This document shows positions 19,809 through 27,586 of a stretch of 64,000 bases of DNA, one piece after another (the stretch's first letter is position 1; each line of letters opens with the position of its first letter). The notes under the pieces are model-generated. The model searched no databases, had not been told where the DNA came from, and worked only from the letters and a program-made list of their open reading frames with translations. A program made the position numbers and the translations under genes. The DNA comes from Simplicispira suum (GTDB taxonomy: Bacteria > Pseudomonadota > Gammaproteobacteria > Burkholderiales > Burkholderiaceae_C): assembly GCF_003008595.1 (NCBI RefSeq), contig NZ_CP027669.1, positions 2,604,001 to 2,668,000 on the forward strand, read 5' to 3'.

Positions 19809-21580
19809 GCGGATGCCTCGGCAAGTTGGTGCAGGACGTGGCTGAAGGCCTGCACGGCCAGCTCCATGTCGTCGTTGGTGGTTGATTCCAGCGGGTTGTG
19901 GCTGATGCCAGCGTTCTCGCCGCGCACGAACAGCATTGCCTGCGGCATGACTTCGTGCAGCTTCATTGCGTCGTGTCCGGCGCCGCTGGGGATGCGGTAC
20001 ACCGGCACGCCGAGCGATTCAACGGCGCGCTCCCAGCGCTGCTGCCAGACCGGTGCGCTGGGCGCAGCCGCGGCGCGCATGGATTCTTCAATGCGGTACT
20101 GCAGGCCGCGGCGCGCGGCAATGGCGGCGAGCTCGCCAAGCACGTCGGTGCCCAGCGCGTCGCGCTGCGCGTCGTTGGGGGCGCGCAGGTCGAGTGAGAA
20201 CTGGCAGCGGCCCGGCACGACGTTGATCGAGCCATTGGGTACCTGCAGGACGCCCACGGTACCGACCGAATCGCCGTCCTGCGCGGCGCGCTGCTCCACG
20301 TACAGCAGCAGCTCGGCTGCGCCGGCTGCCGCGTCGCTGCGGCGATCCATGGGCGTGGTGCCGGCGTGGCAGGCCATGCCCATAAATTCGCCCACATAGC
20401 GCAGGCTGCCGTTGATGGAGGTGACGACGCCCAGCGGCAGGTCGAGTTCGTTCAGCACGGGGCCTTGCTCAATGTGAACCTCGACAAAGCCCAGGTAGCG
20501 CGCCGGGTCGCGCTGCAGTTTGGGAATGTCGGCGATGCACAAACCTGCGCCTTCCATGCAGGCGCGCATGGAGATGCCGTCCGCGTCCTGCTGCTCCAGC
20601 CAGGCGGGGTTGAAGTGGCCAATCAGCGCGCCCGAGCCCAGAAACGTTGCCTTATAGCGCTGGCCTTCTTCCTCGGCAAAGCCCACGACCTCGATGGCAA
20701 AGGGCAGGCGCTTGCCCGCGCGGTGCAGTTCGCGTACGCAGGCCATGGGGACGAAGATGCCCAGGCGCCCGTCGTATTTGCCGCCGTTGCGCACGGTGTC
20801 GTAGTGCGAGCCGGTGAGCAAGGCTTTGGCGCCGGGCGTGTCGCCGTGGTAGCGCCCCACCACGTTGCCGACGGCGTCCACCTCGACTTCGTCAAAGCCG
20901 CAGTCGCGCATCCAGTGGCTGATGCGCTGGGCGCAGGCGCGGTGCGCGTCGGTCAGGTAGGTGACGGTGAGCTGGCCCTGTTCGGCGTAGCCGGGGTCCG
21001 AGTGGCGGGCGAGCGATTCGTGCCAGTCCCACACATCGTTGCCCAGCTTCGGGTGGGCGTCGAACTTGTCGGCCAGGCGGATTTCGGCAATGCGGTGGAT
21101 GTTGCGCAGCGCCTCGGCACGCTCGAAGTCGGGGTGGTTCTCCAGGCGCCGGGCGAAGGTCTCAATGATCTGGCTGCGGGTCAGGCCCGTGCCGCGCGGG
21201 CCGCGCACCGCGACGATAAAGGGAAAGCCAAAGCGCGCGTTGTAGTCCTGGTTGAGCTTTTGAATGCGCGCGAATTCGTCCGGCGAGCAGTCGGTGAGGC
21301 CTGCTGTGGATTGCTCGTGCGTGGACTCGGCCGTGAGCGCCTTGCTCACCATGGCCTTGCCGGCCAGTTCGGGGTGGGCGCGAATCAAGGCGAGCTGCGC
21401 TTCTGCCGGCGCATTGCGCACGGCGCTTGCCAGCGCGTGCTTGAGGTGCGCGAGCGAGCGAAACGGGCGCTCGGCCAGCGCGTGTGCGGCAATCCAGGGC
21501 GAGTGCTCGTAGACACCGTCCAGCAAGGCGAGCGCCTCTGCGGGGCTTGCGGCGTTGAGTTCTTGCAGGGTCAGGGCCAT
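19805..21580 (-). CDS. Fused OHCU decarboxylase and allantoate amidohydrolase (UraD-AllC)
   Basis: 591 residues in one uninterrupted frame. Residues 1 to about 170 are OHCU decarboxylase (HSPWIAAHALAERPF; RAHPELAGKA with the catalytic His; EQSTAGL; FPFIVAVRG). From about 185 to the end is an M20 allantoate amidohydrolase (GSHYDTVRNGGKYDGRLGI; EEEGQRY; VEVHIEQGPVL; AGHDAMKL). The first half turns 2-oxo-4-hydroxy-4-carboxy-5-ureidoimidazoline into S-allantoin; the second hydrolyses allantoate to ureidoglycine with release of ammonia and CO2. The allantoinase that links them, puuE, is the next gene upstream. Confidence 0.93.
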   Translation of the reverse strand: MALTLQELNAASPAEALALLDGVYEHSPWIAAHALAERPFRSLAHLKHALASAVRNAPAEAQLALIRAHPELAGKAMVSKALTAESTHEQSTAGLTDCSPDEFARIQKLNQDYNARFGFPFIVAVRGPRGTGLTRSQIIETFARRLENHPDFERAEALRNIHRIAEIRLADKFDAHPKLGNDVWDWHESLARHSDPGYAEQGQLTVTYLTDAHRACAQRISHWMRDCGFDEVEVDAVGNVVGRYHGDTPGAKALLTGSHYDTVRNGGKYDGRLGIFVPMACVRELHRAGKRLPFAIEVVGFAEEEGQRYKATFLGSGALIGHFNPAWLEQQDADGISMRACMEGAGLCIADIPKLQRDPARYLGFVEVHIEQGPVLNELDLPLGVVTSINGSLRYVGEFMGMACHAGTTPMDRRSDAAAGAAELLLYVEQRAAQDGDSVGTVGVLQVPNGSINVVPGRCQFSLDLRAPNDAQRDALGTDVLGELAAIAARRGLQYRIEESMRAAAAPSAPVWQQRWERAVESLGVPVYRIPSGAGHDAMKLHEVMPQAMLFVRGENAGISHNPLESTTNDDMELAVQAFSHVLHQLAEASA

Positions 21581-21590
21581 GTCGCTGTCC

Positions 21591-21656
21591 TATCAAAAAG
21601 TGAGCTACTAGCGCTTACCAGATAAGCGCTAGAGGCCAATTTGCTTCAAAATTTCG
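21591..21656 (+). repeat. Palindromic repeat, copy 4
   Basis: TATCAAAAAGTGAGCTACTAGCGCTTACC, AGATAAGCGCTAGAGGCCAATTTG, ending CAAAATTTC. The arms AGCGCTTA and TAAGCGCT pair. It fills the gap between puuE and the uraD-allC fusion and supplies the last codons and the stop of puuE. Confidence 0.88.
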
Positions 21657-22620
21657 GTGCGGGATGGTGCTGCGCCCAGTGGCGCGCGATGTCGATGCGC
21701 CGGCACACCCACACGTCTGCGTGCTGCGCGACGTGGTCGAGAAAGCGCTGCAGCGCAGTGATGCGGCCTGGGCGCCCGAGCAATCGGCAGTGCATGCCGA
21801 TGCTCATCATCTTGGGCCGGTCGAGGCCGGCCGGGTCGCCCTCGGCATACAGCACGTCAAAGCTATCGCGCAGGTACTGAAAGAACGGGTCGGCGTGCGA
21901 ATAGCCCTGGGGCAGGGCAAAGCGCATGTCGTTGCAGTCCAGCGTGTACGGCACGATAAGTTGCGGCACCACGCTGCCGTCGGTCTTTTGCACCTTCATC
22001 CAGAACGGCAGGTCGTCGCCGTAGTAGTCGCTGTCGTAGGCAAAGCCGCCATAGTCGGCGACCAGGCGGCGCGTGTTCGGGCTGTCGCGGCCGGTGTACC
22101 AGCCCGCGCCATGGATGGCGCCTGCCGCGCCGTGCCGCGCGCCGGTGAGGCGTTCGATGATCGCCATGGCGCGGGCCATGTGCTCGCGCTCGACAGCTTC
22201 GGGCACATGCTGGTAGTGAATCCACTTGAGTCCGTGGCAAGCAATCTCGTGGCCGGCCTGCACGAAAGCCCGGGCGATTTCGGGGTGGCGCTCAAGTGCC
22301 GTCGCGACGCCAAATACCGTCAGCGGCAGGCCGCGCTGCTCGAATTCGCGCAGCAGGCGCCAGACGCCGGCGCGTGAGCCGTATTCGTAGATGCCCTCCA
22401 TGCTGATGTGTCGCTCGGGGTAGCTCGCCGGGTTGAACATTTCCGACAGGAACTGCTCGGAGCCGGCGTCGCCATGCAGCACCGAGTTCTCGCCGCCTTC
22501 TTCGTAATTGAGCACGAACTGCACGGCTATGCGCGCGCCGCCGGGCCAGCGGGCATGCGGCGGGTTCGGGCCGTAGCCAACCAGGTCGCGTGGGTAGGGC
22601 AGGGTGCTGTCGTAGGTCAT
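21646..22620 (-). CDS. puuE: Allantoinase, polysaccharide-deacetylase type
   Basis: 324 residues from ATG 22620 (MTYDSTLPYPRDLVGYG). Hallmarks of the cofactor-light PuuE class are QFVLNYEEGGENSVLHGD, AGHEIACHGLKWIHYQ and DSDYYGDDLPFW. It opens the allantoin ring to allantoate. It lies directly downstream of the GntR gene (11-bp gap) and upstream of the uraD-allC fusion. The frame stays open upstream through the GntR gene region, but the family start is clear. The C-terminal KF and stop come from a palindromic repeat. Confidence 0.94.
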   Translation of the reverse strand: MTYDSTLPYPRDLVGYGPNPPHARWPGGARIAVQFVLNYEEGGENSVLHGDAGSEQFLSEMFNPASYPERHISMEGIYEYGSRAGVWRLLREFEQRGLPLTVFGVATALERHPEIARAFVQAGHEIACHGLKWIHYQHVPEAVEREHMARAMAIIERLTGARHGAAGAIHGAGWYTGRDSPNTRRLVADYGGFAYDSDYYGDDLPFWMKVQKTDGSVVPQLIVPYTLDCNDMRFALPQGYSHADPFFQYLRDSFDVLYAEGDPAGLDRPKMMSIGMHCRLLGRPGRITALQRFLDHVAQHADVWVCRRIDIARHWAQHHPAPKF

Positions 22621-22631
22621 GGCGTTGCGCT

Positions 22632-23300
22632 TTAAAGGGGCGAGAGCGCGAGCGACAACTCGTTTACCGGCTGCTCGCGGTCGAAAATGAGGCTGGCTTC
22701 CACGTGCTCCAGATGCTGGTGCATCAGCTGCACCGCCAGGGCCTCGTCGCGCGCGGCGAGCGCTTTGACGATTTCCGCGTGCTCCTCGTGCGAATGCGCC
22801 GCCTCGCTGGCGCTCTGGTACATCAGCGTGATCAGGGCGCAACGGGAAATCAGGTCGCGCAGCAACTGGGCCAGCACATCGTTGCCCATGAGTTCGGCCA
22901 TGCGAACGTGAAAGTCGCCTAACAGCTCGGTGCGGCCGCTTGCGTCCTGGGCGCTCAATGCGGCTGCCTCGCTGGCGACATGGGCCCGCAGTACCTTGAT
23001 CTTGGCGGGGGTGCTGCTCTTCACGAACGCACGCGTCATCTCGGTCTCCAGCATGCGGCGCACGGCGAATACCTGGCGTGCCTCCTCGGCCGACGGCGTG
23101 GAGACAAAGGCGCCGCGCGCCGGCTCCAGCGTCACCAGCCGGTTCTGCGCCAACTGGAACAAGGCCTGACGCACCAGCGTGCGCGAGACACCAAAATGAT
23201 CGGCCAGCTTTTGCTCGGCCAGCTTGGTGCCGGGCTGCAGGCGGTGCTCTACGATGGCACGGGTGAGCGATTCGACAATGGCGTGGGTGGAGGATTCCAT
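22632..23300 (-). CDS. GntR/FadR-family transcriptional regulator of urate degradation
   Basis: 222 residues from ATG 23300. The N-terminal winged HTH (EQKLADHFGVSRTLVRQALF) is followed by an FCD-type all-helical ligand domain (RMLETEMTRAFV; DFHVRMAELMGND; SEAAHSHEEHAEIVKAL). It is first in the minus-strand run with puuE and divergent from hiuH. A perfect 22-bp palindrome in the 92-bp intergenic region is the obvious operator and suggests autoregulation. The ligand is unknown; a purine breakdown product is likely. Confidence 0.9.
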   Translation of the reverse strand: MESSTHAIVESLTRAIVEHRLQPGTKLAEQKLADHFGVSRTLVRQALFQLAQNRLVTLEPARGAFVSTPSAEEARQVFAVRRMLETEMTRAFVKSSTPAKIKVLRAHVASEAAALSAQDASGRTELLGDFHVRMAELMGNDVLAQLLRDLISRCALITLMYQSASEAAHSHEEHAEIVKALAARDEALAVQLMHQHLEHVEASLIFDREQPVNELSLALSPL

Positions 23301-23322
23301 GCGACCATGATAGGTGGATTTG

Positions 23323-23344
23323 CCAAAAGTGTATACACTTTTGG
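23323..23344. promoter_or_regulatory. Perfect 22-bp palindrome, probable GntR operator
   Basis: CCAAAAGTGTA is followed at once by its exact reverse complement. It lies between the divergent GntR gene and hiuH, 23 bp from the GntR start and 49 bp from the hiuH start. Related sites occur upstream of the NCS2 permease (16404) and, weakly, of puuD (25352). Confidence 0.85.
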
Positions 23345-23392
23345 TGCACAACGATTGTTTGATCCACCCCACCACCTTCAGGAGAACCCCCT

Positions 23393-23743
23393 ATGGGACT
23401 CAGTACCCACGTGCTCGACACCATGCATGGCTGCCCCGCCGCAGGCATGCGTGTTTCGCTGTATTCCACCAGCGGAGCGTCCGCCGAACTGCTTCAGGAT
23501 CTGGTGCTGAACCACGACGGGCGCACCGACGCGCCCTTGTTCGACAACGCTTCGCTGCGCACCGGCACCTACCGCCTCAGCTTTGACGTGGCGCGCTATT
23601 TCAAGGACAAGGGTGTGGTCTTGCCCGAACCGAATTTCCTTGGCCAGGTCAGCCTGGATTTCGGCGTGGCCCACGCCGATCAGCACTACCACGTGCCGCT
23701 GCTGGTCAGCCCCTGGAGCTATTCGACGTATCGGGGTTCGTAG
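23393..23743 (+). CDS. hiuH: 5-hydroxyisourate hydrolase (transthyretin-like)
   Basis: 116 residues. MGLSTHVLDTMHGCPAAGM opens the protein with the active-site His, and it ends in the TRP signature SYSTYRGS. The middle has HYHVPLLVSPW. It hydrolyses the urate oxidase product 5-hydroxyisourate to OHCU. Divergent from the GntR gene across the palindromic operator, with a good AGGAG upstream of its ATG. No signal peptide, so cytoplasmic. Confidence 0.95.
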   Translation: MGLSTHVLDTMHGCPAAGMRVSLYSTSGASAELLQDLVLNHDGRTDAPLFDNASLRTGTYRLSFDVARYFKDKGVVLPEPNFLGQVSLDFGVAHADQHYHVPLLVSPWSYSTYRGS

Positions 23744-23782
23744 TGAGAGTGGGCTGCGAGTGCGGTACAGGACACGGGCGAT

Positions 23783-23910
23783 GAAGTGGGCGCGGCCCAG
23801 GCCAGGGATGCCGAGCAAGGGCCGCCCCGCAGCGAGGGCATCGTCCCCCTTCCCGGATGGCGCAGCCATGCGAGAGAAGGGGGAAGGCGCGAAGCGCCTC
23901 AGGGGGATGC
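23783..23910. repeat. Intergenic GC-rich hairpin element (AGGCGCGAAGCGCCT / CCCCCTTCCCGG family)
   Basis: Contains CCCCCTTCCCGGATGGC and GAGAAGGGGGAAGGC, which pair in part, then the short hairpin AGGCGC GAA GCGCCT and AGGGGGA. I recall similar blocks as frequent between genes in Comamonadaceae; only one copy is in this window. It fills the gap between hiuH and the TonB-like gene. Confidence 0.55.
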
Positions 23911-23912
23911 AC

Positions 23913-24452
23913 TCAATCCTGCCCTTCGGTCAAGGTGTCGAGTTGAAATTTACCGCTCTTGTCCCACAGCCAGGTGTCGGTGTAGGTGAGCTTGCCGATG
24001 CGTGTGGGCGCCGGGAAGGGTGCGGCAGCGCGCACGGTGCGTTCGATCTCTGCCATCACTTCCGGAGCGTGGCTCGGCGCGCGCATCCAGGATGTGCGCA
24101 GCACGCGGCCTCGGGCATCGATATCCACCTGCAGCACCCCAATGGCATAGAGCAGCGGCGGCAAGCGGCCTGGGTAGATGCGCGACGCATTCAGGCCGTA
24201 GAGATGGGTTGCGGCGTCCTGGCGGTAAGCGCGCGGGTTGCTGGCGGCCGAGGGGCGCGCCGAGCCTCGTGTTGCAGGGACCGGGCCGGTGACGTGGGGT
24301 ACGGTGCCGGGTGGAGCCGCTTCGTCCGGCGCGCTGGGAGACGGGCTGGGGGCCGAGCGGCAGGCGGCGATGACCGCTGCAACGGATGCCATGAGCCCGG
24401 TGCGGAACCATCGGCTACGCGTCGCAGTGGGCGGTGGGGAGTCGGAATTCAT
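23913..24452 (-). CDS. Putative lipoprotein with TonB C-terminal-like domain
   Basis: 179 residues from ATG 24452. The signal-like segment LMASVAAVIAACRS would place a lipidated Cys near residue 31. A Pro/Ser/Ala-rich stretch follows, then a C-terminal domain (RIYPGRLPPLLYAIGVLQVD; RGRVLRTSWMRAPSHAPEVM; ERTVRAAAPFPAP) resembling the TonB/TolA C-terminal fold. Function is unknown. No exbB or exbD is near, and it is divergent from xdhC with only 27 bp between the starts. The ribosome site is weak, so the start is uncertain. Confidence 0.65.
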   Translation of the reverse strand: MNSDSPPPTATRSRWFRTGLMASVAAVIAACRSAPSPSPSAPDEAAPPGTVPHVTGPVPATRGSARPSAASNPRAYRQDAATHLYGLNASRIYPGRLPPLLYAIGVLQVDIDARGRVLRTSWMRAPSHAPEVMAEIERTVRAAAPFPAPTRIGKLTYTDTWLWDKSGKFQLDTLTEGQD

Positions 24453-24479
24453 GGCAGTCGATGGAGAGGAGCTTGATCC

Positions 24480-25319
24480 ATGGCATTTTTGCACCAGTTC
24501 CTGCAAGGTCTTCGCAGGGCCCCGGCGTGTCTTGTGAGCATCGAGCGCACCCAGGGCTCCGCGCCGCGCGAGGTGGGCGCGTGGATGGCGGTGTTTGAAG
24601 ACCAGATTCTGGGCACCATCGGCGGCGGCCATGTGGAGTTTGAGGCCATCGCCCACGCGCGCAGCCGCCTGCGCGGACCGGAACCCCTGCCGATGGAGAC
24701 CTTGCGCTACGCCCTGGGGCCCAGCCTGGGCCAATGCTGCGGCGGTGTGATGCACCTGCGGTTCGAGAACCTCTCGGCGCAGGATGCCGATTCTCCGAGC
24801 CTGCAACAGCGACTTGCGCCTGCACTCCACCCCCTGGCCTTGTTTGGCGGCGGCCATGTGGGGCATGCACTGGTGCGTGTGTTGGCCCCTTTGCCGTTTG
24901 CGATCACCTGGATTGACAGCCGCGACGGCATTTTTCCGGACCCGGAACCCGAGAGCGTGGTCTGCGAGCATTCAGAACCCGTGCACGGCGCCGTGCCGCA
25001 ACTGGCAAGCGGTTCCAGCGTATTGATCATGAGTTTCAGCCACGCCGAAGACCTGGACATCGTCGCGGCCTGCCTTACGCGCCAACGGGCTGCGGCAGAC
25101 CTGGCCTTCATTGGCTTGATCGGCAGCGCCACCAAATGGGCCACCTTTCGCAGCCGCCTGCGCCGGCGTGGGTTTTCAGACGAGGAACTGCAGCAGGTGA
25201 GCTGCCCGATTGGCGTGACCGGCATCTCAGGCAAACAACCCGAGGTGATTGCCGTGGCCGTTGCGGCGCAGTTGCTGCAACAATTGGACGCTCGGTTTGA
25301 GGGTAAATCCGGGGAATGA
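24480..25319 (+). CDS. xdhC: Xanthine dehydrogenase accessory protein XdhC
   Basis: 279 residues, with GGAGAGGAG upstream of the ATG. An N-terminal XdhC/CoxI domain (HQFLQGLRRAPACLVSIERT; GGGHVEFEA) is followed by a Rossmann-type domain (LFGGGHVGHALVRVL; GLIGSATKWATFRSRLRRRG; CPIGVTGISGKQPEVIAVAV). XdhC binds sulfurated molybdenum cofactor and inserts it into XDH. Its substrate enzyme xdhAB is 11 kb away at 36604 rather than in the same operon. Confidence 0.94.
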   Translation: MAFLHQFLQGLRRAPACLVSIERTQGSAPREVGAWMAVFEDQILGTIGGGHVEFEAIAHARSRLRGPEPLPMETLRYALGPSLGQCCGGVMHLRFENLSAQDADSPSLQQRLAPALHPLALFGGGHVGHALVRVLAPLPFAITWIDSRDGIFPDPEPESVVCEHSEPVHGAVPQLASGSSVLIMSFSHAEDLDIVAACLTRQRAAADLAFIGLIGSATKWATFRSRLRRRGFSDEELQQVSCPIGVTGISGKQPEVIAVAVAAQLLQQLDARFEGKSGE

Positions 25320-25349
25320 TTTCCATCAGCGCACTGGAATTGCACACAA

Positions 25350-25370
25350 AATTTGCATACACTTCTTTGC
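25350..25370. promoter_or_regulatory. Weak GntR-operator-like half site upstream of puuD
   Basis: GCATACACTTCTTTG resembles the right half of the GntR palindrome (TATACACTTTTG) but the left half is poor. It lies about 145 bp upstream of the puuD ATG in the 194-bp gap after xdhC. Confidence 0.3.
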
Positions 25371-25513
25371 TGCGTCGCAGCGGTGCCCAGGGCGGGGTGG
25401 ATTGAACGGCCCCCAGTCCCCGAGTGCGCGACCTCTTATTCTGCTCAGAGCGCCCGCAGTGGTGAGCAGGCTGTCACAGCGGCGTGCATCGCAACCGCCG
25501 CGGAGGTCACCTG

Positions 25514-26752
25514 ATGGAAAGCTATCTGTTTGACTGGGCCAACCTGCTCTTGCGCTGGGTCCACGTCATCACTGCCATTGCCTGGATCGGCTCGTCGTTT
25601 TACTTCGTTTTTCTCGACAGCAGCCTCACGCTGCCCGAGGACGCCGAGCAAAAGCGCCAGGGAGTGAGTGGTGAACTGTGGGCGGTGCACGGCGGGGGGT
25701 TCTACCACCCGGTCAAGTTCAACGTGGCGCCGCCCCAACTGCCCAAGCATTTGCACTGGTTTTTCTGGGAGAGCTACACCACCTGGCTGAGCGGCTTTTC
25801 GCTGTTCACGGTGTCCTATCTCTGGAGTGCCAGTACCTATCTGATCGACAAGTCGAAGATGGACTGGGCACCGGCCCAGGCCATTGCCGTGGCGCTCGCC
25901 TTTCTGGTGGTGTTCTGGCTGTTGTACGACGCCATTTGCCGCGTGTTTGGCCAGAAGAAAGACGGCGACGCCATCGTGGGCGCGTTGGTACTGGTGCTGG
26001 TCTGCGTCGCCTCCTGGCTGGCCTGCCACTGGTTTGCCGGGCGCGCGGCCTTTTTGCTGGTGGGCGCAATGATTGCCACCGCCATGAGCGCGAACGTGTT
26101 TTTCTGGATCATTCCGGGCCAACGCACCGTGGTGGCGCAGATCAAGGCGGGCCAGCCGGTCGATCCAATCCACGGCAAGCGCGGCAAGCAGCGCAGCGTG
26201 CACAACACCTACTTCACGCTGCCAGTGCTGTTTGCCATGCTCAGCGGCCACTACAGCTTCACCTGGAGCCATCCCCAAAACTGGCTCATCCTTATTCTGA
26301 TGATGTTTGCCGGCGCCGCGATCCGGCAGTTTTTCGTGATGCGCCACGGCTACAAGCTCGGGCGCAGTGGCAACCCGCTGCCCTATGCGCTGGTGGGGAT
26401 GGCGGTGATTGTGGGCGTGATCGTCTGGCTGCGGCCGGTGCCGGCTGCTGCGTCATCCAATGCTTCTGTTTCAATAGCTGGTGGCGCAGACACAGCAAGC
26501 GCTGGAGGCCAAATTGGCTATGAAAAAGTGCAAAAGATCTTTGAACAACGCTGCTACCTCTGCCACGGCGAACAGGTGCAGATGAAGAACATGCGGGTCG
26601 ATTCCCCAGCGCTGGCCAAGCAGCATGCCCAGGCCATCTACCAGCAGGTGGTGGTGCAAAAACTCATGCCCATGAACAACGCCACGGGTATCACCGACGC
26701 AGAGCGCGCGCTGATTGGCCAGTGGTTCGAGGCGGGTGCGCCGGTGCCCTGA
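25514..26752 (+). CDS. puuD: Membrane-bound urate oxidase with C-terminal cytochrome c domain (PuuD)
   Basis: 412 residues from ATG 25514, preceded by GGAGG. Residues 1 to about 315 form a multi-helix membrane domain (RWVHVITAIAWIGSSFYFVFLD; HWFFWESYTTWLSGF; RSVHNTYFTLPVLFAMLSGHYS). A linker of about 20 residues (318-338) is encoded by a palindromic repeat. A cytochrome c domain follows with heme motif CYLCH near 347-351 and the axial Met probably in KLMPMNN. It oxidises urate to 5-hydroxyisourate, passing electrons to the respiratory chain rather than making H2O2. Its 3' end overlaps the convergent TetR gene by 62 bp. Confidence 0.93.
   Translation: MESYLFDWANLLLRWVHVITAIAWIGSSFYFVFLDSSLTLPEDAEQKRQGVSGELWAVHGGGFYHPVKFNVAPPQLPKHLHWFFWESYTTWLSGFSLFTVSYLWSASTYLIDKSKMDWAPAQAIAVALAFLVVFWLLYDAICRVFGQKKDGDAIVGALVLVLVCVASWLACHWFAGRAAFLLVGAMIATAMSANVFFWIIPGQRTVVAQIKAGQPVDPIHGKRGKQRSVHNTYFTLPVLFAMLSGHYSFTWSHPQNWLILILMMFAGAAIRQFFVMRHGYKLGRSGNPLPYALVGMAVIVGVIVWLRPVPAAASSNASVSIAGGADTASAGGQIGYEKVQKIFEQRCYLCHGEQVQMKNMRVDSPALAKQHAQAIYQQVVVQKLMPMNNATGITDAERALIGQWFEAGAPVP
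26467..26528 (+). repeat. Palindromic repeat, copy 5, in frame inside puuD
   Basis: TTTCAATAGCTGGTGGCGC, then AGCAAGCGCTGGAGGCC, AAATTGGCTATGAAAAA keeps the family order although the left arm has diverged. Translated, it gives SIAGGADTASAGGQIGYEK, a flexible linker between the membrane and cytochrome c domains. Confidence 0.7.
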
Positions 26753-27395
26753 GACCCTGGTCGCAGGGGCCAGGCAGCGGCGTCAGGCCCAGGCCCTTCA
26801 AATACACGTCCAGCGCAGTGGCGACGGTAGCTTGTAGCGCAAAGCGCCCCGGACTGGTCAGCCACTGCTGGAGCAGGCCTTCGAACAGGGCCTGCAGGCC
26901 GAGGGCGGTGGTTGCCACGTTCTGAGCGGGCTCCAGCTGGCGAACCTGGTACGCACGGTGCAGGCCTTCGCTGATTTTCTCCAGCGCGCGGGTTTGCATC
27001 AGGCGGTGGTGCTGCTGTATGGCCCCGAGTTCTTCGGTCAGCTCCAGGCGCAGCGTCGCAATCTGCAGCACGCGGATGATCTGCGGGTCGCCCTCAATGC
27101 AGGCAAAGGCGTGCAGGATGGCGGCACGCAGCGTCTGCCCCGGATCGGCCGCAGACTCCAGGTCGGCGCACAGCAGCGACTGCGACATGGGCAGCGCAAC
27201 GCGCTCCATCATGGCGTTGAACAAATCGGCCTTGTCCTTGAAGTGCCAGTAGATCGCCCCGCGTGTTGCGCCCGCGTGCGCAGCGATGTCGGCCAGCGAC
27301 GTACGGCCGACGCCACGTGCCTCAAACAGGTGTTCGGCCGAATCCAGCAAGGCCGTGCGGGTGGCCTGAGCGTCCTCCTTGGTTTTTCTTGCCAT
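26691..27395 (-). CDS. TetR-family regulator of the RND pump (AcrR/TtgR-like)
   Basis: 234 residues from ATG 27395 (MARKTKEDAQATR), with GAAAGGAT correctly spaced upstream. The N-terminal HTH is typical of AcrR/TtgR repressors (LLDSAEHLFEARGVGRTSLA; GATRGAIYWHFKDKADLF). The rest is the ligand-binding helical domain. The last about 25 residues (GPCDQGLRAPAHPPRTTGQ) look like unselected sequence and run antisense into puuD, so an ancestral stop may have been lost. It is divergent from the pump operon and probably represses it through the palindrome at 27437. Confidence 0.92.
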   Translation of the reverse strand: MARKTKEDAQATRTALLDSAEHLFEARGVGRTSLADIAAHAGATRGAIYWHFKDKADLFNAMMERVALPMSQSLLCADLESAADPGQTLRAAILHAFACIEGDPQIIRVLQIATLRLELTEELGAIQQHHRLMQTRALEKISEGLHRAYQVRQLEPAQNVATTALGLQALFEGLLQQWLTSPGRFALQATVATALDVYLKGLGLTPLPGPCDQGLRAPAHPPRTTGQSARALRR

Positions 27396-27436
27396 GGGCA
27401 TCCTTTCAATGCGGCCACGTTTCCTGGCCATCAACA

Positions 27437-27458
27437 ACATACATTCTAGTATGTATGT
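27437..27458. promoter_or_regulatory. Probable TetR operator (ACATACAT-N6-ATGTATGT)
   Basis: Two perfect 8-bp inverted arms around TCTAGT, between the TetR gene and the adaptor gene. AcrR/TtgR-type operators have the same TACATACA/TGTATGTA character. Repression of both directions is inferred. Confidence 0.75.
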
Positions 27459-27586
27459 ATACTCGGCTGCTTGCTGTTGGCGACCTGTGGAATTCCTGGA
27501 GCACGGCCCGCTCGGCGCGATTCCTTCGCTTTCTCTAAACTTGCGCGTCCTGCGCTCGCCTCTGCCGCCCCATTCGAAAGCATTTC

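Noticed and set aside
22621..23469. Upstream in-frame extension of puuE through the GntR gene
   Set aside because: The extension is the GntR gene in another frame; the family start at 22620 is clear.
24453..24971. Possible N-terminal extension of the TonB-like protein over xdhC
   Set aside because: The region is fully occupied by xdhC on the other strand, and the shorter start gives a signal peptide.
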